This document shows positions 36,398 through 44,602 of a DNA stretch of 64,000 nucleotides, one piece after another. Position 1 is the stretch's first letter. Each line of letters starts with the position of its first letter. Source of the stretch: DATFTE01 sp963840665. GTDB taxonomy: Bacteria; Acidobacteriota; Terriglobia; Terriglobales; Acidobacteriaceae. The position numbers were made by a program, and so were the translations under genes. The stretch covers positions 62,001 through 126,000 of the forward strand of contig CAWIZO010000005.1 of NCBI GenBank assembly GCA_963840665.1, read 5' to 3'. The notes under the pieces are model-generated. The model did not search any database. It worked only from the letters and a program-made list of their open reading frames with translations, and was not told where the DNA came from.

Positions 36398-36644
36398 AGA
36401 CTCGAGTCACGCTCATCACCGGGCGAGTTCGGAACTTCTCAGAGCAAAAGCTTTCCAGGGGATATGCAGGGCACTATAGCAGGGCAGACGCAATTAAAAA
36501 AACAAGTCTTCCTGATTGCAACGATCAACAATTTGAATCAGGTTCGCGTCCGGGCCGCAGGTCAGCGCATCACAGACGTATGCTGACTTAGCTTATGATG
36601 ATTTCCCTTCACGCTCGGCAAGATTTTCGAGGAGGCTAGCAATC

Positions 36645-37202
36645 ATGAGCGAACGCGTTTGTCCCTGGTGGCTCGGCTATTTACTGGCTTCGCCTCTGCG
36701 CCGCTTGATGCACGACCCCACCAAAGTGGTGACTCCGTATATTCGCCCCGGCATGACGGTCCTCGAGCCCGGCCCGGGCATGGGCTTCTTCACCACCGAA
36801 CTCGCTCGGCAGGTTGGACCGTCAGGGCGCGTGATCGCAGTCGATGTTCAACCCAGAATGATTGAAGGCCTTAAACGAAGAATGACTAAAGCAGGCCTAG
36901 CCGATCGCGTCGACTCTCGAGTTGCGTCGAAAGAGTCTCTCGGATTGAACGACGCCACCGGCAAAGTGGACTTCACCCTCGCCTTCGCGATGGTCCACGA
37001 AATGCCCGACAGCGCCCGCTTCTTCGCCGAAGCCGCTCAAGCATCGAGGCCCGGTGCCCAACTCCTACTCGCCGAACCCAGCGGCCACGTATCGCAACAA
37101 AAATTCGACAAGGAGCTGCAGGAAGCCGCCCAAGCCGGTTTTGCCGTAGTCGAGCGCCCGAGAATCCGCCACAGCCAGGCCGCCCTGCTAAGAAAGAACT
37201 GA
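36645..37202 (+). CDS. Class I SAM-dependent methyltransferase
   Basis: 185-residue methyltransferase. The SAM-binding loop VLEPGPGMGFFTTELARQVG is followed by VIAVDVQPRMIE; the motif E/DxGxG is replaced by EPGPGMG, as in several UbiE-like methyltransferases. N-terminal WWLGYLLASPLRRL may be an amphipathic or membrane-near segment. AGGAGG precedes ATG 36645. Substrate unknown; it is divergent from the channel-like gene. Confidence 0.82.
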   Translation: MSERVCPWWLGYLLASPLRRLMHDPTKVVTPYIRPGMTVLEPGPGMGFFTTELARQVGPSGRVIAVDVQPRMIEGLKRRMTKAGLADRVDSRVASKESLGLNDATGKVDFTLAFAMVHEMPDSARFFAEAAQASRPGAQLLLAEPSGHVSQQKFDKELQEAAQAGFAVVERPRIRHSQAALLRKN

Positions 37203-37214
37203 TCCAAAGAAAAA

Positions 37215-37233
37215 GGGCACGCAAAGCGTGCCC
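37215..37233 (-). terminator. Intrinsic terminator for hpf
   Basis: GGGCACGC (37215-37222) and GCGTGCCC (37226-37233) form a perfect 8-bp stem with an AAA loop. On the minus strand it is followed by a run of T, 41 bases after the hpf stop. The preceding A-run on the plus strand could also make it work for the methyltransferase gene on the other side. Confidence 0.8.
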
Positions 37234-37273
37234 AGTAAAAAGCTAAAGGCTAACAAGAAGCTAAGAGCGGCCT

Positions 37274-37870
37274 TTACGGCGCTTCAATCAACTCCATCTT
37301 CCCATCCCGCGTCCGGTGCAGCACCATGACTTTCCCTTTGGGATCGCGAAACACGAACACATCGCGATCGCGGAAGTGCGCTTCCTTAATCGCTTCTTCC
37401 AGTGTCATGGGACGCAAGGCCACCGCCTCATCTGTCCGCACCAAGTGCACTTCTGTAGTCTTCGCCACCGCTGGATATTTGTGAACCACAATCGGGACTG
37501 CCGTGTCTTCGGTAATCCCGACAGCAGGCTGAAGAACTTCCACTGGAACTTCCTTGCCGTTGAACTTCCGCCCCGCCTGGCGCTTCTTCGTGCGCCAGCG
37601 TGTCTTATACCGGACAGCCTGTTTTTCAAGATGATCGAGAGCCTCGCCAACCGCGGCTTTCATATCGCCAGCCTGGGCAGCTCCAACGAGCGGACCGTTG
37701 CGCGGGCTGATCGTGATCTCTGCCTTGTGACGGTGTTTCTCCACCGCCAAAATCACTTTGGTTTCAAATTTGTCGGCTAGAATTTTGCGGATTTTCGCGA
37801 GGCCGGTTTCTACGTCTTTGCGGATGGCGGAAGTAACTTCGTAATGCCTGCCGGTATATTCCACGTTCAT
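37274..37870 (-). CDS. hpf: Ribosome hibernation promoting factor (long form)
   Basis: 198-residue protein with an N-terminal S30AE/YfiA domain (MNVEYTGRHYEVTSAIRKDVETGL, about 1-100) and a C-terminal dimerisation domain (TLEEAIKEAHFRDRDVFVFRDPKGKVMVLHRTRDG). Long Hpf binds the 30S subunit and links two ribosomes into 100S dimers in stationary phase. The start at 37870 has GGAGG upstream. It lies next to rpoN on the same strand; this rpoN-hpf adjacency is common in bacteria. Confidence 0.93.
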   Translation of the reverse strand: MNVEYTGRHYEVTSAIRKDVETGLAKIRKILADKFETKVILAVEKHRHKAEITISPRNGPLVGAAQAGDMKAAVGEALDHLEKQAVRYKTRWRTKKRQAGRKFNGKEVPVEVLQPAVGITEDTAVPIVVHKYPAVAKTTEVHLVRTDEAVALRPMTLEEAIKEAHFRDRDVFVFRDPKGKVMVLHRTRDGKMELIEAP

Positions 37871-37955
37871 TGTGCGCCCTCCAGGAAAGTTCAGGTTAAA
37901 AATATGGGCACAACCGGTGTTGCCGTAGCGCCGGCGTCTCGCCGGCAACTACGTC

Positions 37956-39743
37956 TTATTTCTTCACTCTGCGCTGGTGGGTGCTCGGGATGCGCATGTC
38001 TTCCCGGTACTTCGCAACCGTGCGGCGAGTGACCTGGATCCCCTGCGATTGCAGAATGCGGGTGATCTGCTCGTCCGTTAACGGCCGGGAGGGATCTTCT
38101 TCCTCGATCAGCTTCTTCACGCGCCGCTTCAGAATCAGCAACGAAGTGTTGCCGCCCTCCGGCCCGTTGACGCTCTCGCTGAAGAAATAACGCAGCTCAA
38201 ATACGCCCTGTGGAGTGTGCGCGTATTTGTTGGCCACCGCACGGCTCACGGTGGAAGGATGCACGCCGATTTCTTCGGCCACCTCCTTGATCATCATCGG
38301 TTTCAGTTCATCAATGCCTTTTTCCAGGAAATCCTGTTGCCGCGCCACGATCGAATAGCAGACTTTCATGATGGTCTGCTTGCGCTGCTCGATATTCTTA
38401 ATCAGCTGGATGGCGCTCTTGTAGCGCTCCTTCACATAGTTGCGCGTGTCTTTGTCGTTGGTGTCGCGGGTCAGCAATCGCTTGTACGCTGGGTTCAGAC
38501 GAAGCTGAGGCACGTCCTCATCATTCATCATCACCAGCCACTCGTCGCCGTGCTTGACGAAAGCAACATCCGGCTCAATCAGGCGCGGCATGCTCTTGTT
38601 GTATTGCAACCCGGGCCGCGGATCGAGGGTGCGCACGTATTCCAGGGCGGCCTGTACCGCCTCAATAGGACGCCCAATCGCCTTGGCAATCTCTTTGTGC
38701 TGCTTCAACTGCACTGCGCGCAGATGCTGATCGACAACGGCAATCGCATCCGCCAAAACTTGCTCCGTATCTGCATGGCCGTTCTTGTGCGAAGGAAGTT
38801 GATTCTGGTGATAGCGAAGCTGGTAGAGTAGGCACTCGCGCAGATCGCGGCAAGCCACGCCCGGCGGATCCAACTGACGCACGATCTCGAGCGCTTCGTG
38901 CAAATCGGCGAGCGTGAAATTCGGCTTGAATTGCGGTTGCGGCGCGCGCGCCGGCTTTTCAACTGCTGGCGGAGGAACAACCGCTTCCGGCGCCGGTGCT
39001 ACCGCCGCTACCACGCCCGCGTCCACTTGCAGGCTTGGAGTGTCGGCAACCCGCCAATCTGGCGAGAGTTCCATCTCGTCAATCTCGGGCAATTCCGGCT
39101 CTGCTTCCTCTGTCGCCGTTGAAAGTCCCAACGCCGCCGCTTCTTTCGCCAAATTTTCGGCGATGGTTGCATCGACCTCAGGAGGAGCAGGAGGCTCGAC
39201 CCCCATCAACTCTTCGTCGCTCGCGATCAGGTATCCGTCTTCGCTAAGATTTCCGATGACGAGTTCCGCGGCATCATGTACCTCGGGCCGCATCGACACC
39301 GCGCCCAGTTGCCACATCAGGTGATCCGTAAGATTGCCAGGCTTTGACAGGAAATTTTCGAACGAAGGCCGCTCGACTTCTTCCATCTCTCCCGGGCTGC
39401 GATAGCCGGGATCGAGATACTCCTGGAAGAAGGAGCCAAAATCGATTTCTTCGAAAGGATCTTTCTTCTCTTCCGCAGGGACGGGTGCTTCTTCCGCCGC
39501 AGTAACGCGATCACGCTCTCGATCTTCCTCGCGCCGGTTGACATCATCGAGCAGAGGAACCGAATCCTCGAGCTCCTCCAGCACCGGGTTCTCTACCATC
39601 TCGGCCGTGATCATGTCCCGGAGCTCAAGCTTATTGAGCGCCAGAACGCTGACCATCTGTACCAGCCCCGGGGTCAGGATCTGTCTCTGGGAAACCTTCA
39701 GATGCAGCTTGGGTTGCAACAGCACCATGGTTCGATCAATCAA
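37956..39743 (-). CDS. rpoN: RNA polymerase sigma-54 factor
   Basis: 595 residues. Region I with Q-rich activator-interacting segment (PKLHLKVSQRQILTPGLVQM), the core-binding region (LDPPGVACRDLRECLLYQL), and the C-terminal DNA-binding part with the RpoN box RRTVAKYRED near residue 578 are clear. An insertion of roughly 110 residues, rich in Pro, Ala and Glu, lies between regions I and III (about 175-280), making it longer than typical sigma-54 proteins. Met6 is an alternative start. Transcription from -24/-12 promoters needs an enhancer-binding protein; none is in the window. Confidence 0.94.
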   Translation of the reverse strand: MIDRTMVLLQPKLHLKVSQRQILTPGLVQMVSVLALNKLELRDMITAEMVENPVLEELEDSVPLLDDVNRREEDRERDRVTAAEEAPVPAEEKKDPFEEIDFGSFFQEYLDPGYRSPGEMEEVERPSFENFLSKPGNLTDHLMWQLGAVSMRPEVHDAAELVIGNLSEDGYLIASDEELMGVEPPAPPEVDATIAENLAKEAAALGLSTATEEAEPELPEIDEMELSPDWRVADTPSLQVDAGVVAAVAPAPEAVVPPPAVEKPARAPQPQFKPNFTLADLHEALEIVRQLDPPGVACRDLRECLLYQLRYHQNQLPSHKNGHADTEQVLADAIAVVDQHLRAVQLKQHKEIAKAIGRPIEAVQAALEYVRTLDPRPGLQYNKSMPRLIEPDVAFVKHGDEWLVMMNDEDVPQLRLNPAYKRLLTRDTNDKDTRNYVKERYKSAIQLIKNIEQRKQTIMKVCYSIVARQQDFLEKGIDELKPMMIKEVAEEIGVHPSTVSRAVANKYAHTPQGVFELRYFFSESVNGPEGGNTSLLILKRRVKKLIEEEDPSRPLTDEQITRILQSQGIQVTRRTVAKYREDMRIPSTHQRRVKK

Positions 39744-40005
39744 CCTTCGGGAGCGTTGGGCCTAAGCTGTCGGCCGAAAACGTCCGCTCCAAATATGAAC
39801 ACAAAATCTTTACAACTTGATTAAAGCAACTGCCCAGCATCTCTGCCACCAACATTTGCCAATCCGTGGTGACCTTAGTGCTGTTTCCTATCTTCAACAA
39901 TACGAACTATCTACCGCTTCGTATCAGGTGCTTCCAACTTCGTTTCAGGCTACTTTGCCTCGTATCGGGTAACGCCTTCAGCCGTACCGCAACCGCTCGC
40001 CAACT

Positions 40006-40025
40006 GCCGCCCCTTTAGGGGCTGC
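40006..40025. repeat. GC-rich hairpin near the end of lptB
   Basis: GCCGCCCC (40006-40013) pairs with GGGGCTGC (40018-40025) with one mismatch around TTTA. It lies three bases beyond the lptB stop and has no clear T-run. A weak terminator or part of a dispersed palindrome. Confidence 0.45.
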
Positions 40026-40027
40026 AC

Positions 40028-40756
40028 TCACACCAGCGAGAAGCTTTCGCCCAGGTAAACCCTGCGCACTTCCGGGTCGCCTCCCAATTGCTCTGGCGTC
40101 CCCTGGCGGAAAATGCGTCCCTCATTAATGATGTACGCCCGATCCGTCACCGACAATGTCTCGCGGACGTTGTGATCGGTAATCAACACCCCGATCCCAC
40201 TCGCCTTCAGATCCGAAATTATCTTCTGCAGGTCGAGCACGGCTATCGGGTCAATCCCTGAGAACGGCTCGTCCAGCAGGATGAACGTCGGATTGATCGA
40301 CAGCGCCCGCGCAATCTCCACCCGGCGCCGCTCGCCGCCTGACAAGGCATATCCACGATTCTGGCGGATATGCTCGAGACCGAGCTGATCGATCAGCTTC
40401 TCCATCTTCTCGCGGCGTTCATGCCACGAGATCGGTTGCGCTTCGAGCACCGCAAGAATGTTCTCTTCCACCGTCAGTTTGCGAAACACTGACGCCTCTT
40501 GCGGCAGGTAGCTGATGCCATACTGCCGCGCCCGCAAATACATGGGTACGTCTGTAATGTCTTCGCCGTCGATTAGCACCCGGCCAGTGTCGGGAGGAAT
40601 CAGGCCCACAATTGTGTAGAAAGAAGTGGTCTTGCCGGCGCCGTTAGGTCCAAGTAAACCAACGACTTCGCCCTGATTTACGCGAAGGTTAACGCCGTTC
40701 ACAACCCTGCGGCCCCGGTAGGATTTTCCGATTTCGTCGGTGGCCAGCGTGTGCAT
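40028..40756 (-). CDS. lptB: LPS export ABC transporter ATP-binding protein
   Basis: 242-residue ATPase of the Lpt machine that moves lipopolysaccharide from the inner membrane to the cell surface. Walker A GPNGAGKTT, Q-loop region YLPQEASVF, signature LSGGERRR, Walker B ILLDEP and the switch histidine in ITDHN are all present. The start directly follows the stop of the fused lptC/lptA gene, as in an lptCAB operon. The partner permeases (LptF/G) are not in the window. Confidence 0.95.
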   Translation of the reverse strand: MHTLATDEIGKSYRGRRVVNGVNLRVNQGEVVGLLGPNGAGKTTSFYTIVGLIPPDTGRVLIDGEDITDVPMYLRARQYGISYLPQEASVFRKLTVEENILAVLEAQPISWHERREKMEKLIDQLGLEHIRQNRGYALSGGERRRVEIARALSINPTFILLDEPFSGIDPIAVLDLQKIISDLKASGIGVLITDHNVRETLSVTDRAYIINEGRIFRQGTPEQLGGDPEVRRVYLGESFSLV

Positions 40757-43027
40757 TTATCGTGCCACTCGCGTGTGGGTGACGGTGGGATAGGCTTCGT
40801 TGCCTTCCACCAGCACCCTATCATCCGTCCTAAAGAAAGTCAACGAAACCCCTGTGATTTTGCCCCGTTCGGCATCAAAAATGCTAGGCGGACCGCCCGT
40901 CAAAACATACTTATCCTCATCCGCCGTGTAAACCAACTTGTCACCCGTGCCTCGTCGCGTCGGCTGCGTGATCACAACCTGACCCGTGGCCACAATCTTA
41001 TCCAATTTCTCTGCTTGTCCGAGGGCCTGATTCCTCGATTGATCTCCCGAATCGGCTCTAGGCTTCAAAAATACGTCCATCACCTCCGAGGTAATCGTTG
41101 ATTCCTGGCTTTTCGCGACCACGCCTGCTTCGAAGTGCGCCTTGCGCTGCTCATCCTGGTAGGTCAATCGCCCCGACGTAATGACGGCCGGAGTGTTTTT
41201 CCCATTTTTGTCGGCCTGCAACATGACGGTCGATACCCGCTGCGTCGCCGAGTCATGAGCGATGACAGAACGATGGTCGCGATCGAATTCGATCGACGGC
41301 GCTTCGACCACGTTGGCGTTCTGCCACAAACGCGCGTCTCCGGTGTAAAGCGCTACCGAAGGACTGCGGTGCGCTGTCATGCTTCGTGACGTGACATGAA
41401 TGGGCTCAGATGATGCGAGCAGCGCCCCTCCGGGCTGCGGTTTCAAATCGCTGTACGTGCTCTTTACTTCGCCGTCGGCAAACGCGTCGCCCGTGGCCCG
41501 GTTCATGCGCAGCGTCTTCGCCGTCGTGGTCATGCCTCCCTGCACCACTCTCGGAGATCCCGTCAGCACCAGCATTTGATCCGCAGTCGTATAACGTCCA
41601 CGGTCGGCCCAAGCCTTGCGGTCGTTGTCCACGTACACGAGGTTTCCCTGCTGCGTAATCGTCTCAATGCCGGTACCGGGATGAAATGTGGCGTCTAGAG
41701 TCTCGCTGGTGCTCACCCGGTCGGGCTGCCCGGGATTCGTGTTCACAATCCGCGCATCGGGCGCGGCATGCGCAGACGCGAGTTGTCCCAGGTCATCGAA
41801 CTTAGCGTCAAACTTCCCCGCCGTAATTACCGTCTGTTGCCCCGCGGGAGGCGCAACCGGTCGCATTGTCAACTGCCCTGGGCCCAGCGTCTCGGCGTTC
41901 TTCAGCCGCCGCCCGTCCGCCAGGAAGAAGTCCACCGCTGCCGCCGACAACTCGGTATCCTGCGCGTTTGCGTTCTGCGCATTCGGCTTTTGGTGCTGCA
42001 GCATCTTCACGTTTTCCGATGCGTGCACCTTACTCACTACGTTCTGCCCCACGAAGTCGACAATCGCTTTCCCAGCCTCGCCTTGCATTGGCTGGTCGCT
42101 GGCCATCTCCGAATGCACGTTCCCGGTGAGCACCGCGGTGCGAATCCGCTGATTCTTTGTGTCATCAGTCATGACCAAGTCCAATTGGTCCGAGCGCGTG
42201 TGCGTCATTTGCTTGCCTGAAGTATCGATCTTCACATCTCCCGTCGCGACGACGTGATCCAGCGAATTGTCAGGGCGCAAATAGAAGTTCGCTTGTTCCG
42301 CCTCCGATTTGTCAGTGGCATTAAAGAAATGCGCGCGATCGAGCACCACGACTCGCGGTTCTTTCGTGATGGTCCCATGCTCCGCAGTCAGGGTTGCGGG
42401 ACTCCTCCCGGTCAAGACCACATGCACCTGGGAACGCAAATCAAGCAGCCCTGTCTTCGCCGTGTAAGTCACGCCCACTGCCGACCCGTTCGCCTCCGGC
42501 ACGCGGAACTCCACTTTGGCGGCGGTGTGTGCGTCTCCGCTCTTCTGGTTGAATACCAGGTCGGTGGTCTTCAAGTGAATGGGATTCTTCAACTCCTTGG
42601 GCGCGGCTTGATCGGGCCCCGTGCCGCCTTCAGGATTCGCCTGCAGATCGATCTGTACTTCGCCTTTCGAAGTCACGTCGCCTGACTGCGGATCGTAGTC
42701 GAAGGCCGCGCCATAGATCTGATCGTAACGGCTGGAGTCGCTGCCGTAGAGAGTAATCGCCACATCATGCAACTCAGCACGCCCGCCCTGCCTGTATTGA
42801 ATCGCTTTGCTTGCTTGAATTTTGTAAAGCGTTCGTCCCTGCTCTGACTTCGAGATGGTGAATCCCTGCGCGCTCTGCTGGATCTCGATTCCAATCTTCC
42901 CCGGCACTTCTTTCAGCGCATTGGTCACGCGATACCGCGCATAGAAATATGCCCCCGACACCAGAAACACCACGGTCAGTGCTCCCGCAGCGAACCAGCG
43001 CCGCAGACTGGAAATCTTGAGGGACAT
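40757..43027 (-). CDS. LptC-LptA fusion protein (LPS transport bridge)
   Basis: 756 residues. An N-terminal membrane helix (about 10-31) is followed by an LptC-type beta-jellyroll (TLYKIQASKAIQYRQGGRAELHDVAITLYGSD) and several LptA/OstA-like beta segments (for example LDHVVATGDVKIDTSGK, GKAIVDFVGQNVVSKVHASENVK and DKIVATGQVVITQPTRRG). LptC and LptA normally are separate proteins of ~190 residues that form the periplasmic bridge; a single long fused bridge would link the inner-membrane LptB2FG complex to LptD. It is adjacent to lptB. The number of repeats in the middle cannot be fixed by eye. Confidence 0.85.
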   Translation of the reverse strand: MSLKISSLRRWFAAGALTVVFLVSGAYFYARYRVTNALKEVPGKIGIEIQQSAQGFTISKSEQGRTLYKIQASKAIQYRQGGRAELHDVAITLYGSDSSRYDQIYGAAFDYDPQSGDVTSKGEVQIDLQANPEGGTGPDQAAPKELKNPIHLKTTDLVFNQKSGDAHTAAKVEFRVPEANGSAVGVTYTAKTGLLDLRSQVHVVLTGRSPATLTAEHGTITKEPRVVVLDRAHFFNATDKSEAEQANFYLRPDNSLDHVVATGDVKIDTSGKQMTHTRSDQLDLVMTDDTKNQRIRTAVLTGNVHSEMASDQPMQGEAGKAIVDFVGQNVVSKVHASENVKMLQHQKPNAQNANAQDTELSAAAVDFFLADGRRLKNAETLGPGQLTMRPVAPPAGQQTVITAGKFDAKFDDLGQLASAHAAPDARIVNTNPGQPDRVSTSETLDATFHPGTGIETITQQGNLVYVDNDRKAWADRGRYTTADQMLVLTGSPRVVQGGMTTTAKTLRMNRATGDAFADGEVKSTYSDLKPQPGGALLASSEPIHVTSRSMTAHRSPSVALYTGDARLWQNANVVEAPSIEFDRDHRSVIAHDSATQRVSTVMLQADKNGKNTPAVITSGRLTYQDEQRKAHFEAGVVAKSQESTITSEVMDVFLKPRADSGDQSRNQALGQAEKLDKIVATGQVVITQPTRRGTGDKLVYTADEDKYVLTGGPPSIFDAERGKITGVSLTFFRTDDRVLVEGNEAYPTVTHTRVAR

Positions 43028-43220
43028 GTGTCTCTAGTCTAATGGATTGGGGTCCGTCCGGCAGAGTGGGTATCAGTCAGCGTGTCCCGCGGCCGTAGCA
43101 TTCTCCCAGACCTTGGCTTTCCTTTGCGCACTTGGCGCCCTTGCGGTTAGAAGCTTCGGGGCAAATCCCTCAAAACCCACGTCAGTCGCCAGTTGTGATA
43201 TAGTCGCAGCCCGTTTGTGA

Positions 43221-43240
43221 CGGAGGCGTTCGTGCCTCCG
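43221..43240 (+). promoter_or_regulatory. Small perfect stem-loop upstream of the cytochrome gene
   Basis: CGGAGGC (43221-43227) and GCCTCCG (43234-43240) form a 7-bp stem around GTTCGT, in the 288-bp gap before the di-heme oxidoreductase start. No T-run follows. The rest of the gap shows no gene. Confidence 0.4.
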
Positions 43241-43315
43241 CGGTTCCTTCCCCAGGCCCCAGTCTCATCGAATTTAAAGGCGGCGATCTCTTCGCCGGAA
43301 GTCGGGAGTTGCCTG

Positions 43316-44545
43316 ATGAAAACACGCGTGCTTGCATTCACCATCTTTCTTGCTCTGGCAGCCGTATTGTTCCTATCCGCCAAGCCAAAACGCATCCTCG
43401 CTCAAACCATGCTCGGAGGACCGCTTAGCGGCCTAACCAGCGGCCAACTCACAAGGTTCAATAGTGGAATGACCGAGTTCGAGACCTCCTGGGATCCAAT
43501 TCATGGCCTCGGCCCGGTCTACACCAACACTAGCTGCATCAACTGCCACGCGACGCCAGCCATCGGCGGATACAACGGCACTGACCGCGTGACTTATTTC
43601 GGAAAGTTGAATAGCGACGGCACATTCAATCCGCTGCTGAACGAGGGCGGCATCGTGTTGCAACCCCTTTCGGTTTCCAAGTTTATCCCCGGCTGCACGG
43701 TCGCAGGCGAGGTAATCCCTTCAGACGCAAACTTGATCACGCGGAACCTTCCGCCCCCCTTGTTCGGAGCCGGACTGATTGACGCCGTCCCCGACGCTGA
43801 CATTGAAGCCAATGCCGTCAATAAAGGAATGGGAGTCGACGGAATGGTCAACATGGTGACCGATTGGAACGGACAGAGCCGGGTCGGCCACTTCGGATAC
43901 AAAGCGCAATACGCCTCGCTGCTCTATTCAACCGGCTTCCAATTCAATACCGAGATCGGGATCACCAATCCCGTGAGCCGTATGGAGAACTGTCCCCAGG
44001 GAAACTGCAAGATTCCGCCAACGTGCATCAAGAGAAGAGATCCGAACGATCCCAACGGCGTCGAAACCATCCAACTCTTCGATTTCGAGTCGTTCCTCGC
44101 CCCGCCCACGCCGGGCTCAGGCAACAGCAATGGTCAGGCTCTCTTCACTTCCGTCGGATGTATTCTCTGCCACACTCAGTCCTACACCACCCCGCCGAAT
44201 GTGCAAATCCCTTCCGACTTCCACGGACACACTCAGACCATCCAGGCGCTGAGCAATCAGACCCTCAATCTTTACTCCGATTTGCTCCTCCATCACATGG
44301 GCACGGGTCTCGCCGACGGCTTCCCATTCGGCATGGCCAACGGCGACCAGTTTCGCACCACGCCGCTCTGGGGACTCTCGTTCCGCACGGTGTACCTGCA
44401 CGACGGCCGCGCGAACAACTTAACATCCGCGATCCAGGACCACAGTGTGAATGGAGACGGTGAAGCAGCCCAGGTCGTCCAGAACTTCAACGCACTCTCA
44501 CCGCAAGATCAGGCCGATCTAATCGCGTTCATCAGCTCGCTGTAA
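43316..44545 (+). CDS. Di-heme oxidoreductase (c-type cytochrome, DHOR/thiol-oxidoreductase-like)
   Basis: 409-residue exported cytochrome. Signal sequence at residues 1-25 (MKTRVLAFTIFLALAAVLFLS). Two haem-binding motifs are visible: CINCH in the N-terminal part and CILCH in the C-terminal part. The segments GLGPVYTNTSCINCH, FGAGLIDAVPDADI, RVGHFGYKAQ and TTPLWGLSFRTVYLHDGRA are typical of the di-haem oxidoreductase family found near imelysin-type iron uptake or peroxidase-like systems. ATG 43316 with CGGGAG upstream; the longer frame from 43217 has no coding support. The gene stands alone. Confidence 0.88.
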   Translation: MKTRVLAFTIFLALAAVLFLSAKPKRILAQTMLGGPLSGLTSGQLTRFNSGMTEFETSWDPIHGLGPVYTNTSCINCHATPAIGGYNGTDRVTYFGKLNSDGTFNPLLNEGGIVLQPLSVSKFIPGCTVAGEVIPSDANLITRNLPPPLFGAGLIDAVPDADIEANAVNKGMGVDGMVNMVTDWNGQSRVGHFGYKAQYASLLYSTGFQFNTEIGITNPVSRMENCPQGNCKIPPTCIKRRDPNDPNGVETIQLFDFESFLAPPTPGSGNSNGQALFTSVGCILCHTQSYTTPPNVQIPSDFHGHTQTIQALSNQTLNLYSDLLLHHMGTGLADGFPFGMANGDQFRTTPLWGLSFRTVYLHDGRANNLTSAIQDHSVNGDGEAAQVVQNFNALSPQDQADLIAFISSL

Positions 44546-44602
44546 TTCAGTCGAAGGACGTTAGGATCTCGTACGTCTTGGCGTCCTTCGCGTACTTTGC
44601 GG

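Noticed and set aside
36128..36586. 152-codon plus-strand frame over the channel-like gene start
   Set aside because: Antisense to a gene with a clear TrkA-N domain, charged low-complexity translation, no family match.
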